From Symbiodinium natans (Eukaryota; Sar; Dinophyceae; Suessiales; Symbiodiniaceae): a stretch of DNA of 64,000 nt. Position 1 is the stretch's first letter; every line of letters begins with the position of its first letter. A program made the position numbers and the translations under genes. The notes beneath the pieces were generated by a model. That model saw nothing but the letters and a program-made list of their open reading frames with translations. It was not told the DNA's origin and ran no database searches. The stretch spans positions 635,540-699,539 of the forward strand of contig CAJNDS010001591.1 of NCBI GenBank assembly GCA_905221605.1, read 5' to 3'. Below, one piece after another: positions 37,040 to 47,207 of the stretch.

Positions 37040-37490
37040 CTTATGCCCCATAAATCTAAACCCTCTAAACCCTAAACCCTAAAACCCTAAACCCTAAAAC
37101 CTCTAAACCCTGGCCCTCCAAACCCTGAACCCTAAAGCCCTAAAACCCTGAACCCTAAACCTTCTAAACCCTCTAAACCCTCTAAGCCCTCTAGACCCTC
37201 TAAACCCTCTAACCCCTGTAAACCCTGTAGACTCCCTAGACCGTCCAAACCCTAGACCCTACACCTAAACGATAAAACCTAAAACCCTAAACCCTAAACC
37301 CAAACCCGACACCGTAAAACCCTAAAGCTCCAAAAAGCGAGGGGCACGCAAGAAGGATCCGTAATCGGAACCCCCCAATATTGAAACCCACCCACCCCTA
37401 CCCTACTAAGATTAACTACCCTCCAGTATGGCTGGGGGGGGGGGGCAAAAACCCTAAACCCTAAAACCCCAAGGGGGGGGGGGGGGGGTA
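37040..37490 (-). repeat. irregular CCCTAAA/CCCTCTAAA DNA and poly-G; no gene
   Basis: Units of 7-10 bp; two poly-G runs at 37433 and 37474. Confidence 0.85.
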
Positions 37491-37499
37491 TTTAATGGG

Positions 37500-37985
37500 G
37501 GAGAGGAGTAATGCCGAAGGTGCTTCTCGCAGGCCACCCTGCTGGGGACCTCCGCTGCGAGGGACCAAGGAAGGTTTAGGGTTTGGGGTTTGGGGTTTAG
37601 GGTTTCAGGGTTTCAGGGTTTCAGGGTTTCGGGGTTTCAGGGTTTCAGGGTTCAGGGTTTCAGGGTTTCAGGGTTTCAGGGTTTCAGGGTTTCAGGGTTT
37701 CAGGGTTTCAGGGTTTCAGGGTTTCAGGGTTTCAGGGTTTCAGGTTTCAGGGTTTCAGGGTTTCAGGGTTTCAGGGTTTCAGGGTTTCAGGGTTTCAGGG
37801 TTTCAGGGTTTCAGGGTTTCAGGGTTTCAGGGTTTCAGGGTTTCAGGGTGCTCCCAACAAGGAAGGCCATTGACCAGGCAAAGGCACTTTCCGCTGCACC
37901 CGCAGGACTTTTGCGTTGCAGAGGCCAGTGGCAAAGGACCTCAGCCAACGGAGGGTTTAGCGGTCCGCTTCTTGGCGACATCAGG
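37500..37985 (-). CDS. cysteine-rich island split by a TTTCAGGG array
   Basis: The right part reads SCGCSGKCLCLVNGLPCW; the left part, after the array, WSLAAEVPSRVACEKH. The 9-bp CAAGGAAGG occurs at both array edges (37566-37574 and 37858-37866), and joining at it keeps the frame open. Confidence 0.45.
37575..37857 (+). repeat. TTTCAGGG (8-bp) array
   Basis: About 30 highly uniform units after a short TTTAGGG/TTTGGGG start. Confidence 0.97.
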
Positions 37986-38074
37986 CGGGAACCCTAAACC
38001 CTAAACCCTAAACCCTAAACCCTAAACCCTAAACCCTAAACCCTAAACCCTAAACCCTAAACCCTAAACCCCTT

Positions 38075-38460
38075 CCCGCGGCCGCAGGGCGGAAAGGCGT
38101 AGTTCCAGCCGCTGGGGAGACTCGGGGGCAGGAGCTCATCGCCCACCTTCCACCTCGGGATTTAGGGTTTAGGGTTTAGGGCTTGGGGTTTGGGAGTTTG
38201 GGGTTTAGAGTTTAAGGTTTAGGTTTCTTGAGAATCGCTTAGAAGGGGTTTGAGGGTTTAAGGGTTTCAGGGCTTACGGGTGTGGATGGGGCGACCCTAA
38301 ACCCTAAACCCGAACCCCAAACCCCAGACCCCAAAACATACCCTAGCTTCTCATAATCTCCCTCTGGGCGCTGGGATTCCTCCGAGTCGAAGAGGCGATG
38401 GCCCCACAGTGTCGTCCTGAAGCGGCTGTCTGCAAGGCACAGTGTTCGTTCCAGCACACA
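38075..38460 (-). CDS. exon-like islands around decayed repeats
   Basis: 38457 down to 38335: ERTLCLADSRFRTTLWGHRL then FDSEESQRPEGDYEKLGY. 38160 down to 38075: SRWKVGDELLPPSLPSGWNY then AFPPCG. CCCTAAA occupies 37990-38069. Confidence 0.5.
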
Positions 38461-38930
38461 TAGTTTCGAACTATGCCAAATATGTTACACATCATGCAGA
38501 AACAGAAATACATAAACTCATATCATATACCTACATATATATATATATATGTATATATGTATACATATTTATACCATGTAAGTACATACATATTTAGTCA
38601 TCTATTTAATTCTATTTATGTAGTATGTATTTGTGCATTTATGCTCATATGTTCTTTAAGCCCAAGCGACGGCGGCGAAGGGAAGTGAACTTGCTCGGAC
38701 ACGCCTGGAGAGCTTTCGGAGCACGTGGAATCCCTGCTCAGAGCAGGAGGAGCAACTCGAAAGGAAAATGAGGCCTCTCCTCCTTAAAAAGCCCTCAAGA
38801 AGCCCTAAAGAACCCTCAAAAACACCAAAAAAAAAGCCCTCACAAAGCCCTCACAAAGCCCTAAAAAGACCCTAAAAACCCCCAAAACAACCTTCAAAAA
38901 ACCCAAAGACCCTAAACACCCTCAATCCCA
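38460..38930. other. AT microsatellite and decayed C-strand repeats
   Basis: TATG/ACATA run at 38490-38600; 38650-38760 is open on both strands and uncalled; CCCTCAAAAA-like units to 38930. Confidence 0.5.
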
Positions 38931-39380
38931 CTTCGAGAGGCGCCTTCCATACCAGTCTGCTGGTCGCTGATGGACTCGGCGCCATCGCCCCTCACGAAGC
39001 GCAGTGCCGGAGCCTCGTCGCACGCTTGTGAGAGGACGGTTAGGCTTTAGGGCTTCGGGGTTTTATGTGCTTGGGGGAGTTTAGGGTGGTTTAGGGAGGT
39101 CTGGAGGGGGGGGGGGGGTTAGGAGGGTTGAGGGGCGTTTAGGGGGGTTTGGGGGGGGGGGGGGTTGGTTTGGTGAGCCGCTGGCAGGCTGAGGAGATAA
39201 AGCTCAAGTGCCCGAGCTAACTTATGCTAAAATCCTTTAGCATTGCATTTTTTGCATTCAGACTCTCAAAAGGACTGGGCTTCTGCACGCCGCTCCCACC
39301 CTGGATCTGCTGCCGGGTGGCGTCGTTCTTGCGGCAGAAGTCGACCTTCGAATGCAGAGTTGCAGGCAACGGAACGAGTT
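38930..39380 (-). CDS. exon-like islands
   Basis: 39380 down to 39220: LPATLHSKVDFCRKNDATRQ then QIQGGSGVQKPSPFESLNAK. 39035 down to 38940: AVLSQACDEAPALRFVRGDG then AESISDQQTGMEGAS (a plus frame competes). Poly-G runs between. Confidence 0.45.
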
Positions 39381-39564
39381 GAAGGAGGATGACTATATTC
39401 TGTATCATACTATTAAAGAGATACATATATATATATATATATACAATCGGATAGTATGTATAATATGAGATTTTGCATATTTTATGAGTATACAAAAAGA
39501 GATTTGACATAATATGATTGAATACAATACTTTACCAGAAAAGATCATATTGTATTCTATAAGA

Positions 39565-39720
39565 TGGGGGTTTGCGAAAATAGGGGGCCCCCGACAAAGA
39601 GACCCCCAAATAGTACGATTCCCTTATCATCAGGACCCCAAGAAGGTACCCCTAGTGTCGGAATCCCTAAACCCTAAACCCTAAACCCTAAACCCTAGAC
39701 CCTAAAACCTAAACCCTAGT
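39565..39720. mobile_element. family-A element whose right end is replaced by CCCTAAA
   Basis: ATGGGGGTTTGCGAAAATAG...AAGGTACCCCTAGTGTCGGAA then CCCTAAACCC instead of the expected AACCCCCAT. Confidence 0.65.
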
Positions 39721-39734
39721 CCTAATCCTATATG

Positions 39735-39870
39735 AAGAAAGAGGACCACAACATGACGTGATCCCCGCTCGGAAAGAGCGAAGAAGTGGCCTGCAAGCGC
39801 ACGATGTCGCCATCCGCCACGATCTCGAAAAGCTCGCTGCCCACGGCGGTGATGCCATGGACACCTGAGC
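39735..39870 (-). CDS. exon-like island, beta-rich
   Basis: SGVHGITAVGSELFEIVADG, DIVRLQATSSLFPSGDHVML and W. Among the most protein-like translations here; resembles the 6.1-kb island in style. Confidence 0.55.
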
Positions 39871-40185
39871 TAGGGTTTAGGGTTTGAGGTTTTGGCTTGG
39901 GGATTGGGGTCTGGGGTTTGGGATTTGGGGTTTGGGGTTTGTGGTTTGAGGGTTGAGGGTTTAGGGTTTGCGTTTAAGAACGTTACGTGGCTTCAAGGGT
40001 CTAGGGTTTAGGACTTAGGGTTTAGGGTTTAGAGACGTTTAGAGAGTTTAGGGGTTTGGGTTTAGGGTTTAGGGCTGCTTCCGTGAAGTTTCGGGCTTCA
40101 AGACCTTTTCGGTCACGCCGCACCAACCGAACCACTTCCATCAAATGTTGGATGCTAGTCGTTCTCGGTTACCTTACGTAGTTTC

Positions 40186-40308
40186 ATGGTCTCTTAGCAT
40201 GGGCCCCCAAAAAGGGGACCCCTTACATCCCCTTATTTACCCGATACAAATTAAGGGCCCTCGCATCAGAACCCTTTTAAGAGGGTAAGGGACCATATTA
40301 AGGCCCCC
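40186..40308. mobile_element. family-F MITE-like element
   Basis: TTCATGGTCTCTTAGCATGG and GGTAAGGGACCATAT ends. The island 40075-40160 (plus: REVSGFKTFSVTPHQPNHFH) precedes it. Confidence 0.5.
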
Positions 40309-40311
40309 CCC

Positions 40312-40410
40312 CCTCTGTGAAGGTCTGGGTGCCGATGTGTGGGTCGCGCCCGCGCTCGCCATTGACCTGCAGCTCATGCCGACGCCCATGGTGCTGAAAT
40401 AATTGTGTCG
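40312..40410 (-). CDS. exon-like island, possibly lectin-like
   Basis: PTQLFQHHGRRHELQVNGER then GRDPHIGTQTFTE. ELQVNGE resembles an inner strand of galectin-type folds. 40490-40600 is better open on the plus strand (GCALTVALRQGAQPPSLKVV). Confidence 0.45.
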
Positions 40411-40689
40411 GCTCTAAGGGCTTTGACAGGAAGACAGAAAGAGAAAGAGAGAAAGAGAGAGAGAGAGCGATGAGAGACGATTGAGAAACGAGCAGGCTGC
40501 GCGCTCACTGTCGCTCTGCGTCAAGGTGCCCAGCCGCCGTCACTCAAAGTCGTGTGGGACCCATCAGTGACCGCCTCCATGGCCATGCCACCTCAAAAGC
40601 AACCCTAAACCCTAAACCCTAAAGCCTAAAGCAAGTGTGTACCGGAGCTCTGCTCGGCAAGGGAGGAGCTCTCATTTTTCGGCTGTTGT

Positions 40690-41120
40690 GGGTGGGACCT
40701 ACGCTAACCGAGGGCCGCCTGTGTAGGTTCCGGGAGCAATCGCATCCGCGCCGTTCTTGTCCGCAAAGACCTGGAGCTCCATGATCTGCAGCTGGTTCCC
40801 TGCCAGGATCTGCGATTCGGGCAGGAGGGGGGGGGTAGAGGGTGAGGAGGGGGGGGGCTTGGGGGGTGGCTACATGGGCATTTTCCAAACATAGGGGGGG
40901 GAAACCCGAACCCTCAACCCCAAACCTTAAACCTTAAACCCTAAACCCTCAACCCCCCATTGCCGGAAACCTACAAGAAATGATTAACGAGGCGCCTGAG
41001 GCATCGAAGGCGAGGATGTCCATGATGATGAGATGCTGGAGGCCGGCCTCCACCGACTTCGCTCCTGGGAGCTTCCGGGTTTAGGGTTTAGGGTTTAGGG
41101 CTTAGGGTTTAGGTTTCAGG
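40690..41120 (-). CDS. two discoidin (F5/8 C)-like exon fragments
   Basis: 41075 down to 40965: KLPGAKSVEAGLQHLIIMDI then LAFDASGASL. About 40820 down to 40694: PESQILAGNQLQIMELQVFA then DKNGADAIAPGTYTGGP. Both carry the L-x-IM-(D/E)-(I/L)-x-x-F strand followed by a small turn, as in discoidin-type 'seLqvfa.G' segments. CCCTAAA at 40905-40960 separates them. Confidence 0.5.
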
Positions 41121-41129
41121 GCTTTGGTC

Positions 41130-41220
41130 CGGGGCGCCCATCTTCACCCTTACAGTGTTGTACTTCGGCGCGAGGGAGGCTGCGGGTGGCTGCTCGTTGA
41201 GGGCACCTGGCGCCGTCCGC
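41130..41220 (-). CDS. exon-like island with GTAAGG donor
   Basis: TAPGALNEQPPAASLAPKYN then ACACT|GTAAGG. Confidence 0.45.
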
Positions 41221-41249
41221 CCTAAACCCTAAACCCTAAACCCAAAACC

Positions 41250-41745
41250 CGCGTAAACGCGCGTCGTACGTTTCGCTCCCTCGCATTTCCGCACTTCGGC
41301 GCTGCGCCTTCCGGCGGGTAGAGGCGCACGTAGTTGATGGTGGGAGCCTCAAGGAGAGCAGAGGCTCGTTGCACTCTGAACACCGAGAAAGCACTCTCAG
41401 AAGCACTCCGGGAGTCTTCCGAGGCTGCGGCCGCACCATCGAAGGTCTCCAGGAAGCTGAGCTTCCAAAAGCGGCCTGTGCCATGCCATGCCATGCGATG
41501 CTCTTGCGTCGTCACTGTGTTTTGGGAGCGCGTGGCTGGAAACATACACCGGGAGCAGTTCTAAGGCCTAAGAGAACAGAGTGTTCCTGAAACCACCAGA
41601 GCACGCTGAACACGCCCCCTCCTGCGTAGGAGCCAGCGAAGGGCCAGCGCTTCACTCCGTTCCACTCGGCGTGGATGCGGAAGGTGTCCACCTGTGAGAG
41701 CGGTTCTTCGCTTGAGGACACTTCAAGATGCCTGCAGAACACACT
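41250..41745 (-). CDS. exon-like islands, beta-sandwich type
   Basis: 41742 down to 41590: EEPLSQVDTFRIHAEWNGVK then RWPFAGSYAGGGVFSVLWWF. 41500 down to 41260: KLSFLETFDGAAAASEDSRS, then PTINYVRLYPPEGAAPKCGN. YVRLYPPEG is close in style to FFPPGAYEVRLYNG at 53.0 kb. Confidence 0.5.
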
Positions 41746-41859
41746 CTCTGTCCAATTGGGGGGTTTAGGGTTTAGGGTTTAGGGTGTAGGGTGTAGGGTG
41801 TAGGGTGTAGGGTGTAGGGTTTTGGGTTTAGGGTTTAGGGTTTGGGGTTTAAGATTTTC

Positions 41860-42275
41860 GGGTAGGCTTGACAGGTCACTGGTTGCCACGGGCCAGCCGT
41901 CGAGTCATCACTGAAGCTGATGGCAAACAGCTTCGGGCTTTCGACCTCAAAAGAAACTTCCCCATCGATATGGGGGTTTACGAAAACAGGGACACCTAAA
42001 ATAGACCCACATTGAAGGATTCCCTGATAATAAGGACCCAATAAGGTATCCCCAATATCGTCCCACATGCTTCCTCCCCCAGGAGGATTGTCGAGTTGGG
42101 CTGCAACAGCGTGCCACGACGAATTTCTGGCTCGAAGCCAACGCTGCCGAGGCACCGCGTTGGCGGCTTTCATCTCGAGGCCAGCGACTTGAATCGTGCT
42201 GTGCAAATCGAACCTCGACTTGAACCGGCCATGGCCATGGGGCCCACCGATATCCCCCTTATGAACGCAACATGC
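41860..42275 (-). CDS. open coding segment with a family-A element in frame
   Basis: 42275 down to 42070: GDIGGPHGHGRFKSRFDLHS, TIQVAGLEMKAANAVPRQRW, HAVAAQLDNPPGGGSMW. Then a 100-bp family-A element (41969-42069) translated without a stop, then EVSFEVESPKLFAISFSDDS and TAGPWQPVTCQ. Either the element is spliced or it has been tolerated in frame. Confidence 0.55.
41969..42069. mobile_element. family-A element inside an open reading frame
   Basis: ATATGGGGGTTTACGAAAAC at the left and ATATCGTCCCACAT at the right, core AATAAGGACCC. Confidence 0.65.
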
Positions 42276-42409
42276 GAAGAAGCCCTAAACCCTAAACCCT
42301 AAACAATAAACCTAAACCCTAAACCCCAAACCTCTCGCTCTTTGGATGCCAAAATGCACAACCCAGGTCGGAAAGCTCCAATCTGGACCTGCAGATGCAC
42401 CCCACGCAG

Positions 42410-42780
42410 TTTAGGGTTTAGGTTGAGGGTTTAGGGTTAGGGTTTAGGGTGTAGGGTGTAGGGTGTAGGGTTTAGGGTTTAGGGTTTAGGGTTTAGGGTT
42501 CAGGGTTCAGGGTTCAGGGTTCAGGGTTTAGGGTTTAGGGTTCTGAACGCCCTGACAAGGCCCGCGACATGGGCGTTTCCGAAATTGGGGGTGCCTTCTT
42601 GGGGTCCTTATTTCCGGGGGTCATATATCCCCCATTATCGGAAACCCCCATACTGCCTTAAGTAGTAGAGGGTGCATGATCCCAAATTTTAGGGTTCATT
42701 TAGGGATTAGGGTTTAGGGTTTAGGGTGTAGGGTTTAAGGTTAGGGTTTAGGGTTTAGGGTTTCGGGTTTAGGGTTTAGG
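42410..42780 (+). repeat. TTTAGGG/TTCAGGG/TGTAGGG tracts around a family-A element
   Basis: Mixed tract 42410-42540, an intact family-A element at 42569-42656, then a tract at 42700-42780 that ends in a detached element end (CCTTATTCCGGAAAGCCCCC). 42345-42410 could read LRGVHLQVQIGAFRPGLCIL on the minus strand. Confidence 0.85.
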
Positions 42781-42804
42781 AGCCCCTTATTCCGGAAAGC
42801 CCCC

Positions 42805-42895
42805 AACATGCCTCCGAAGTTGGCATAGGTGTCGCTGCTTGCATCCAGCAGATTTTGGATCCTGGGGAACAGAAACTCAACGGCTCTCTGCTTCA
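42805..42895 (-). CDS. exon-like island
   Basis: LKQRAVEFLFPRIQNLLDAS then SDTYANFGGML. Amphipathic helix then a turn; very clean. Confidence 0.5.
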
Positions 42896-43314
42896 GGGTT
42901 TAGGGTTTAGGGTCTTAGGCTTTAGGTTGTAGGGTTTAGGGTTTAGGGTTTTGGGTTTAGGAGTTTAGGGTTTAGGGTTTAGGGTTTAGGGTTCAGGGTT
43001 TCGGGTTTCGGGTTTAGGGTTTAGGGGGCTGCCCGTTCAGTCATCTCAATTCCGCAGGGAAGGGAGAGAACAGAAACAGTAGAAACCCGGCTAGATATAT
43101 GGAGGTTTCGGAAATTGGGGTTAGTTTTTTGGGGTCTCCTACTTGGGGGTCTGCAATTAGGGATCTCCTTTCGATAAGCTGCCTTACTAGAAAAAGTGAC
43201 CCTATTTTGAAAAAACTACAAAATCTGTTCCTGGACACCCTAAATACCCGAAATACCCTAAATGCGCGAAGTGTCTCTAAATACCCTAACTTCCCGAAAC
43301 CTTAGAGACGCTTG

Positions 43315-43635
43315 ACTCGTTGCTCTTGTCATGCGACGGGCCATTGGAGTGCGTAGGGCTGCTCAGCGCCGTCATGACGGATCCCAGCGGCTTTGACCAG
43401 TCCTTAGGCGCTTCCGATTTAATTAGGGCTTTAACCCCTCCAGACCCTGCCTAAACCCTAAACCCTAAACCCTAAACTCTAAACCCTAAACCCTAAACCC
43501 ACAGACCCCAGGCTGCTCTCCGCTTGCTGTGGAGCTACCGGCTTCACGTTTGCCACGGTCGGCAGCGTCACTTGCTTCATGGGACCTGCGCTGGAACGCT
43601 TCAGAGCAGAAACCGCGAAAAGTGCGCCAAAATTG
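43315..43635 (-). CDS. two exon-like islands flanking CCCTAAA
   Basis: 43635 down to 43508: ALFAVSALKRSSAGPMKQVT then LPTVANVKPVAPQQAESSLG. 43435 down to 43318: LIKSEAPKDWSKPLGSVMTA then LSSPTHSNGPSHDKSNESSV. Polar, cytosolic-like text. A family-A relative occupies 43098-43190. Confidence 0.5.
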
Positions 43636-43734
43636 GGGATCAGGGTTTAGGGTTTAGGAGGGTTTATATACTGGTTCGGGGTTATATGTGGCTTAGGGTT
43701 GAGGGCTTAGGGTTAGTGTAAACGCTCACGCTTT

Positions 43735-43805
43735 CTGTCCAGCGGCAGTTCTTGCTGAAGCGGAAGTTGCTGACTTCAGCCGCCGGTCCGCTATTGTCCT
43801 ATACG
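43735..43805 (-). CDS. EVSN-x-RFS-x-NC module (copy 2)
   Basis: DNSGPAAEVSNFRFSKNC. The same motif occurs at 47.0 kb (AALEVSNLRFSSNC). Confidence 0.5.
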
Positions 43806-43844
43806 CTGCCGGGAGAATTCTGGAAACATCTCAAGAAACACCAA

Positions 43845-44450
43845 GCATACATATACATACGTACATACATACGTACATACATACGTACATACATACGTAC
43901 ATACATACGTACATACATACGTACATACGTGCATACATACATGCATGCATACATACATACATGCACATACATGCATGCATGCATACATACATACTATATA
44001 TGTACAGGGATTAATATCAACTATCAATATCAATATCAATATGAGAGATATGACTACATATTACTGAACGTAGATCGGAATTCTTTCATACGGATCACGG
44101 TTTCCTCGCGAGATAGTAGTGTCCCTTTCGTGAAACTGTCGCGCCCCCTTTCGCAAGACATCTGGTATCATGCTCCGCTCTGGCATCAGAATTGGCATCT
44201 CAACTACACAACCTCGACGCAACCACGACGCCCTCCATCCGACCTCACAGAAACCTACGATCCCTCCAACCTACACTGCTCTGCAATGTGCATTGTTAGC
44301 CGAGCAGACTATACCATACAGTAAAATACAGGAACACAGAACAGAACAATACAGCCCAATACAGTGCAATGCTGTGCAATACAATACCAATACAACACAG
44401 AACAACATCCTACATTGCAACACAATACTGTACTGCCCTACACCATGCCG
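43845..44450. repeat. (ACATACGT)n, ATCAAT and AATACAG microsatellites
   Basis: Four low-complexity blocks; no gene is called in 43805-44480, although 44050-44320 has moderate-complexity DNA with weak frames. Confidence 0.9.
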
Positions 44451-44479
44451 GCATGCTGTTCCCAGAAGTCTGTTATGCA

Positions 44480-44690
44480 AGGCTTTCACGGAATTGAGAG
44501 CTGCCACCAAATCTTTCGCCGACAAGCTTGAGCTTACTTCGATCAACTCTAGATTTCTGCTTGAAAAGCGGAGGCTCCACCAGCACCACAGTCTGCTCTT
44601 GCTCGTTGGCATCCACGAAGTTGAGGCTTGCGTCGCCTGGCTTTGGTTGGGCCAAAAGCACGTGGGGGAGAGTCACTCGAGCACTACCAA
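44480..44690 (-). CDS. GDAxLxFxDA module (copy 2), terminal exon
   Basis: LAQPKPGDASLNFVDANEQE then QTVVLVEPPLFKQKSRVDRS and KLKLVGERFGGSSQFRESLA to stop. Paralogue of 47.4 kb (GDADLKFMDAQGENKVVTLV). Confidence 0.55.
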
Positions 44691-45039
44691 TGCAGAATAC
44701 AGGCATTTCGCAAGAAAGGGAACTCCTTATGTACCCCCAAAAATAGAATAAAACAGAAGACTCCTTGTTGGAGGAACCCGCCAGAAGGGTCCAACCCTAA
44801 TTGGGAAACCCCCAATTTCGGTACAAAAACAACAGCTTCACCAATATACCACAATGCAACTTCTTATAAACCCCCAAGATAGTCTGCGTCACATCTTGGG
44901 GACCCCTCTGAGACCGCCTCTAAAACCCTTCCTGGAACCACCCCCACCCCTCTGCCAGATTGGCCCTAAACCCTAAACCCCAAACCCTAAACCCTAAACC
45001 CGGTAAACCCTCCTAAACCCTAAACCCTAAACGCCCTGC

Positions 45040-45240
45040 TTGAAACCCCTTAGACCGGCGCATACACCCCGCGTTCCAGGCGGCGCACGCAAGCGTTTGC
45101 AATTGAATCATGCAAGGGTCCCAAAAAGCCTAAACCCTAAAAACCAATGTAATGCAAAGGCACGGAAAGTTCCGCCACAGCCATCCGTGTTGGTGCCGCC
45201 TCGGGATCTCAGCAGTTTGATACTTCAATGTTCTCTGTGA
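45040..45240 (-). CDS. exon-like islands
   Basis: 45240 down to 45150: AEDFTENIEVSNC to a stop, then AAPTRMAVAELSVPLHYI; IEVSNC is a truncated match to the EVSN module. 45120 down to 45045: RDPCMIQLQTLACAAWNAGC. 44725-44820 upstream is a MITE-like element. Confidence 0.35.
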
Positions 45241-45547
45241 AGTCCTCGGCTTAGGGTTTAATGTTCCACCGGCCTAGTGCCTCAGTGTGCCCGCCCCCCC
45301 CCCCATCCCCCCCTGAACAGTCGAAGCTGATCTTGTCTGTCTGTAAACGGTCGTGGGACTTTGTATGACTTCTAAAGCGGATGAGGTTTTACGTCCCCGA
45401 ACAGTCACACGGTCCTGAATAGGTCGGCAAGCTTGACTGTACTCAGGGGGCCCCTCCTAAAGCAGGTGGAACGTTAGGGGCTCAGAGGTTTAAGTGTGAG
45501 CGTTTAGGGGTCGAGGGGTGTAGGTGTAGGGATGCTTAGGGTTTAGG

Positions 45548-45656
45548 GCATCGGATGCAAGAAGCTTCCCCCCGGCCTTCATTGCTGTAGTCCAGGCTGT
45601 AACCCAACATCTCTTCTACAAAGTACGCCGCGAAGGTCACCTAAGGGACGTCGGAC
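45548..45656 (-). CDS. exon after GTCCCTTAG acceptor
   Basis: VTFAAYFVEEMLGYSLDYSN then EGRGEAS. A further open segment upstream (to 45735) reads SCPDAIENSHSEWPRVSH. 45260-45540 shows no gene. Confidence 0.5.
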
Positions 45657-45769
45657 GAAGGTAGTGAGACACCCTGGGCCACTCCGAATGCGAGTTCTCG
45701 ATAGCATCTGGGCAGCTTCCAAGACTGCTACACCCCTCTCTTAGGGCTTCTGTGAAAGTACGGAGCACG

Positions 45770-45888
45770 CTATGGTCTCTTCTCAAATTCAGGGCCCCCT
45801 TTTTTGGGGCACCCTCAAAAACAGGGGCCGCCTTACAACAGCGACCCCAAAAGGGACCCTAATTATGAGAAGTGACCATACGGGTGCA
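45770..45888. mobile_element. family-E MITE-like element
   Basis: ATGGTCTCTTCTCAAATTCAGGG and ATTATGAGAAGTGACCAT ends, core GGGGCCGCCTTACAA. Confidence 0.65.
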
Positions 45889-45934
45889 CTCAAAGAACAG
45901 ACCCTAAACCCTAAACCCTAAACCCTAGAGAACT

Positions 45935-46018
45935 GCCCACATGGTGGCAACCCTCCGTGCTGGCAAGGAGCCGTCCGATCCTGGTTCTGGGCGCTGTTGC
46001 CGCAGTCCCTGGGTGAGA
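45935..46018 (-). CDS. cysteine-rich, possibly EGF-like fragment
   Basis: RDCGNSAQNQDRTAPCQHGG then LPPCGQF; APCQHGG is an EGF-like start. A plus reading ending before GTGAG also exists. Confidence 0.35.
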
Positions 46019-46334
46019 AACCCTAAACCCCAAACCCGAAACCCTAAACCCTAAACCCCAAACCCTAAACCCTAAACCCCCAAATCCTAAACTTCACAAA
46101 ACACCCCCACAAAAAGAGCCCTAAACTAGGCAAAGGCCCAATAAGGAGGAGCTCCCAGGACGCCCAGAGCCCCCCCCTCCCCCACCCACCTCCTCCCCCA
46201 AACGATCTAGGAGCTTAACCCTCCCTCCCTCCTCCAAGGGGCATAAGGAGGGACTATGTGACCCCTATATAGCCCCTAGATGCCTAGGCAGCCCCTGAAT
46301 AACCCCCAAAGAACCCGGACTCCTTCCCCCCCCT

Positions 46335-46500
46335 CCTCAACCCTAAACCCTAAACCCTGAACCCCAAACTCTAAACCCTCAATCCTAAACCCTAAACCCT
46401 AAACCCTCCTTCCCCCCCCCCTTTCCCCCCTCCTTCCCTCCGGCCTGTAGAAACCCTAAACCCTAAACCCTAAACCCTAAACCCTAAACCCTAAACTCGC
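46335..46500 (-). repeat. two CCCTAAA tracts, each between near-direct repeats
   Basis: 46335-46405 lies between two CTCCTTCCCCCCCC strings. 46453-46506 lies between two TCCGGCCTGTAGAA copies (46439-46452, 46507-46520). Confidence 0.9.
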
Positions 46501-46506
46501 GACCCT

Positions 46507-46560
46507 TCCGGCCTGTAGAAGAAAGTCACACTGCAAGCCTCCTTGCTCGGCGCCTTCTTC
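46507..46560 (-). CDS. exon-like island cut by the CCCTAAA insertion
   Basis: KKAPSKEACSVTFFYRP. FFYRP falls in the duplicated 14 bp. Boundary CTACAG|GCC occurs on both sides, so the 68-bp insert could leave as a GC-AG intron. Confidence 0.45.
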
Positions 46561-46899
46561 ATCGGACCTCGGTCTCCCCTCCCTTTTAGGGTTTAGGGTT
46601 GAGGGTTTAGGGTCTTTGGGTTTAGGGTTTAGGGTTTAGGGTTTAGGGTTTAGGGTTTAGGGTTTAGGGTCTTTGGGTTTAGGGGGTTTGTTTGGGTCGT
46701 TAGGTGCTATGTTCAAGATTTGGTGCGGCTCCGCAAACGGAAGAGGGGGAGCGGAGTTGACGACTCGAGAACCGCTTCTTTGGCTTTCCTTCAAGATCCC
46801 AGCTTGCCAAGGGTGGGGAGGGTTAAGGGTTAAGAGTTTAGGGTTTAGGGTTTAGGGTTTAGGGTTTAGGGTTTAGAGTTAAGGGTTTGGGAGGCTAGC

Positions 46900-47050
46900 A
46901 TCCCTGCTGCACCCGCAAGAGACCCTCGCTGGGGATCCACGCAGTTGCTGCTGAAGCGGAGGTTGCTGACTTCCAACGCTGCCACATCGTTGTCCTTAGC
47001 CAAAGGAAGCGAGCTTTGACCCCGTCCCAGGCTGCAACAGGCAGCTAGCT
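46900..47050 (-). CDS. EVSN-x-RFS-x-NC module (copy 1)
   Basis: LAKDNDVAALEVSNLRFSSN then CVDPQRGSLAGAAGMLASQ. See 43.7 kb. 46700-46820 is open on both strands. Confidence 0.5.
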
Positions 47051-47207
47051 TCAAAAAATGTACCGAAACAGTTCGCAAGATGTTGCAAGGGCGCATTGAT
47101 TTGGGTAGGGGGCGGAGGGGGTAATCATACGATTCTTACACTAACACTTTGTATTACACGATTATTTTGAGATGTGAATGTATATATCAGCATATGAAAA
47201 GTATTCT

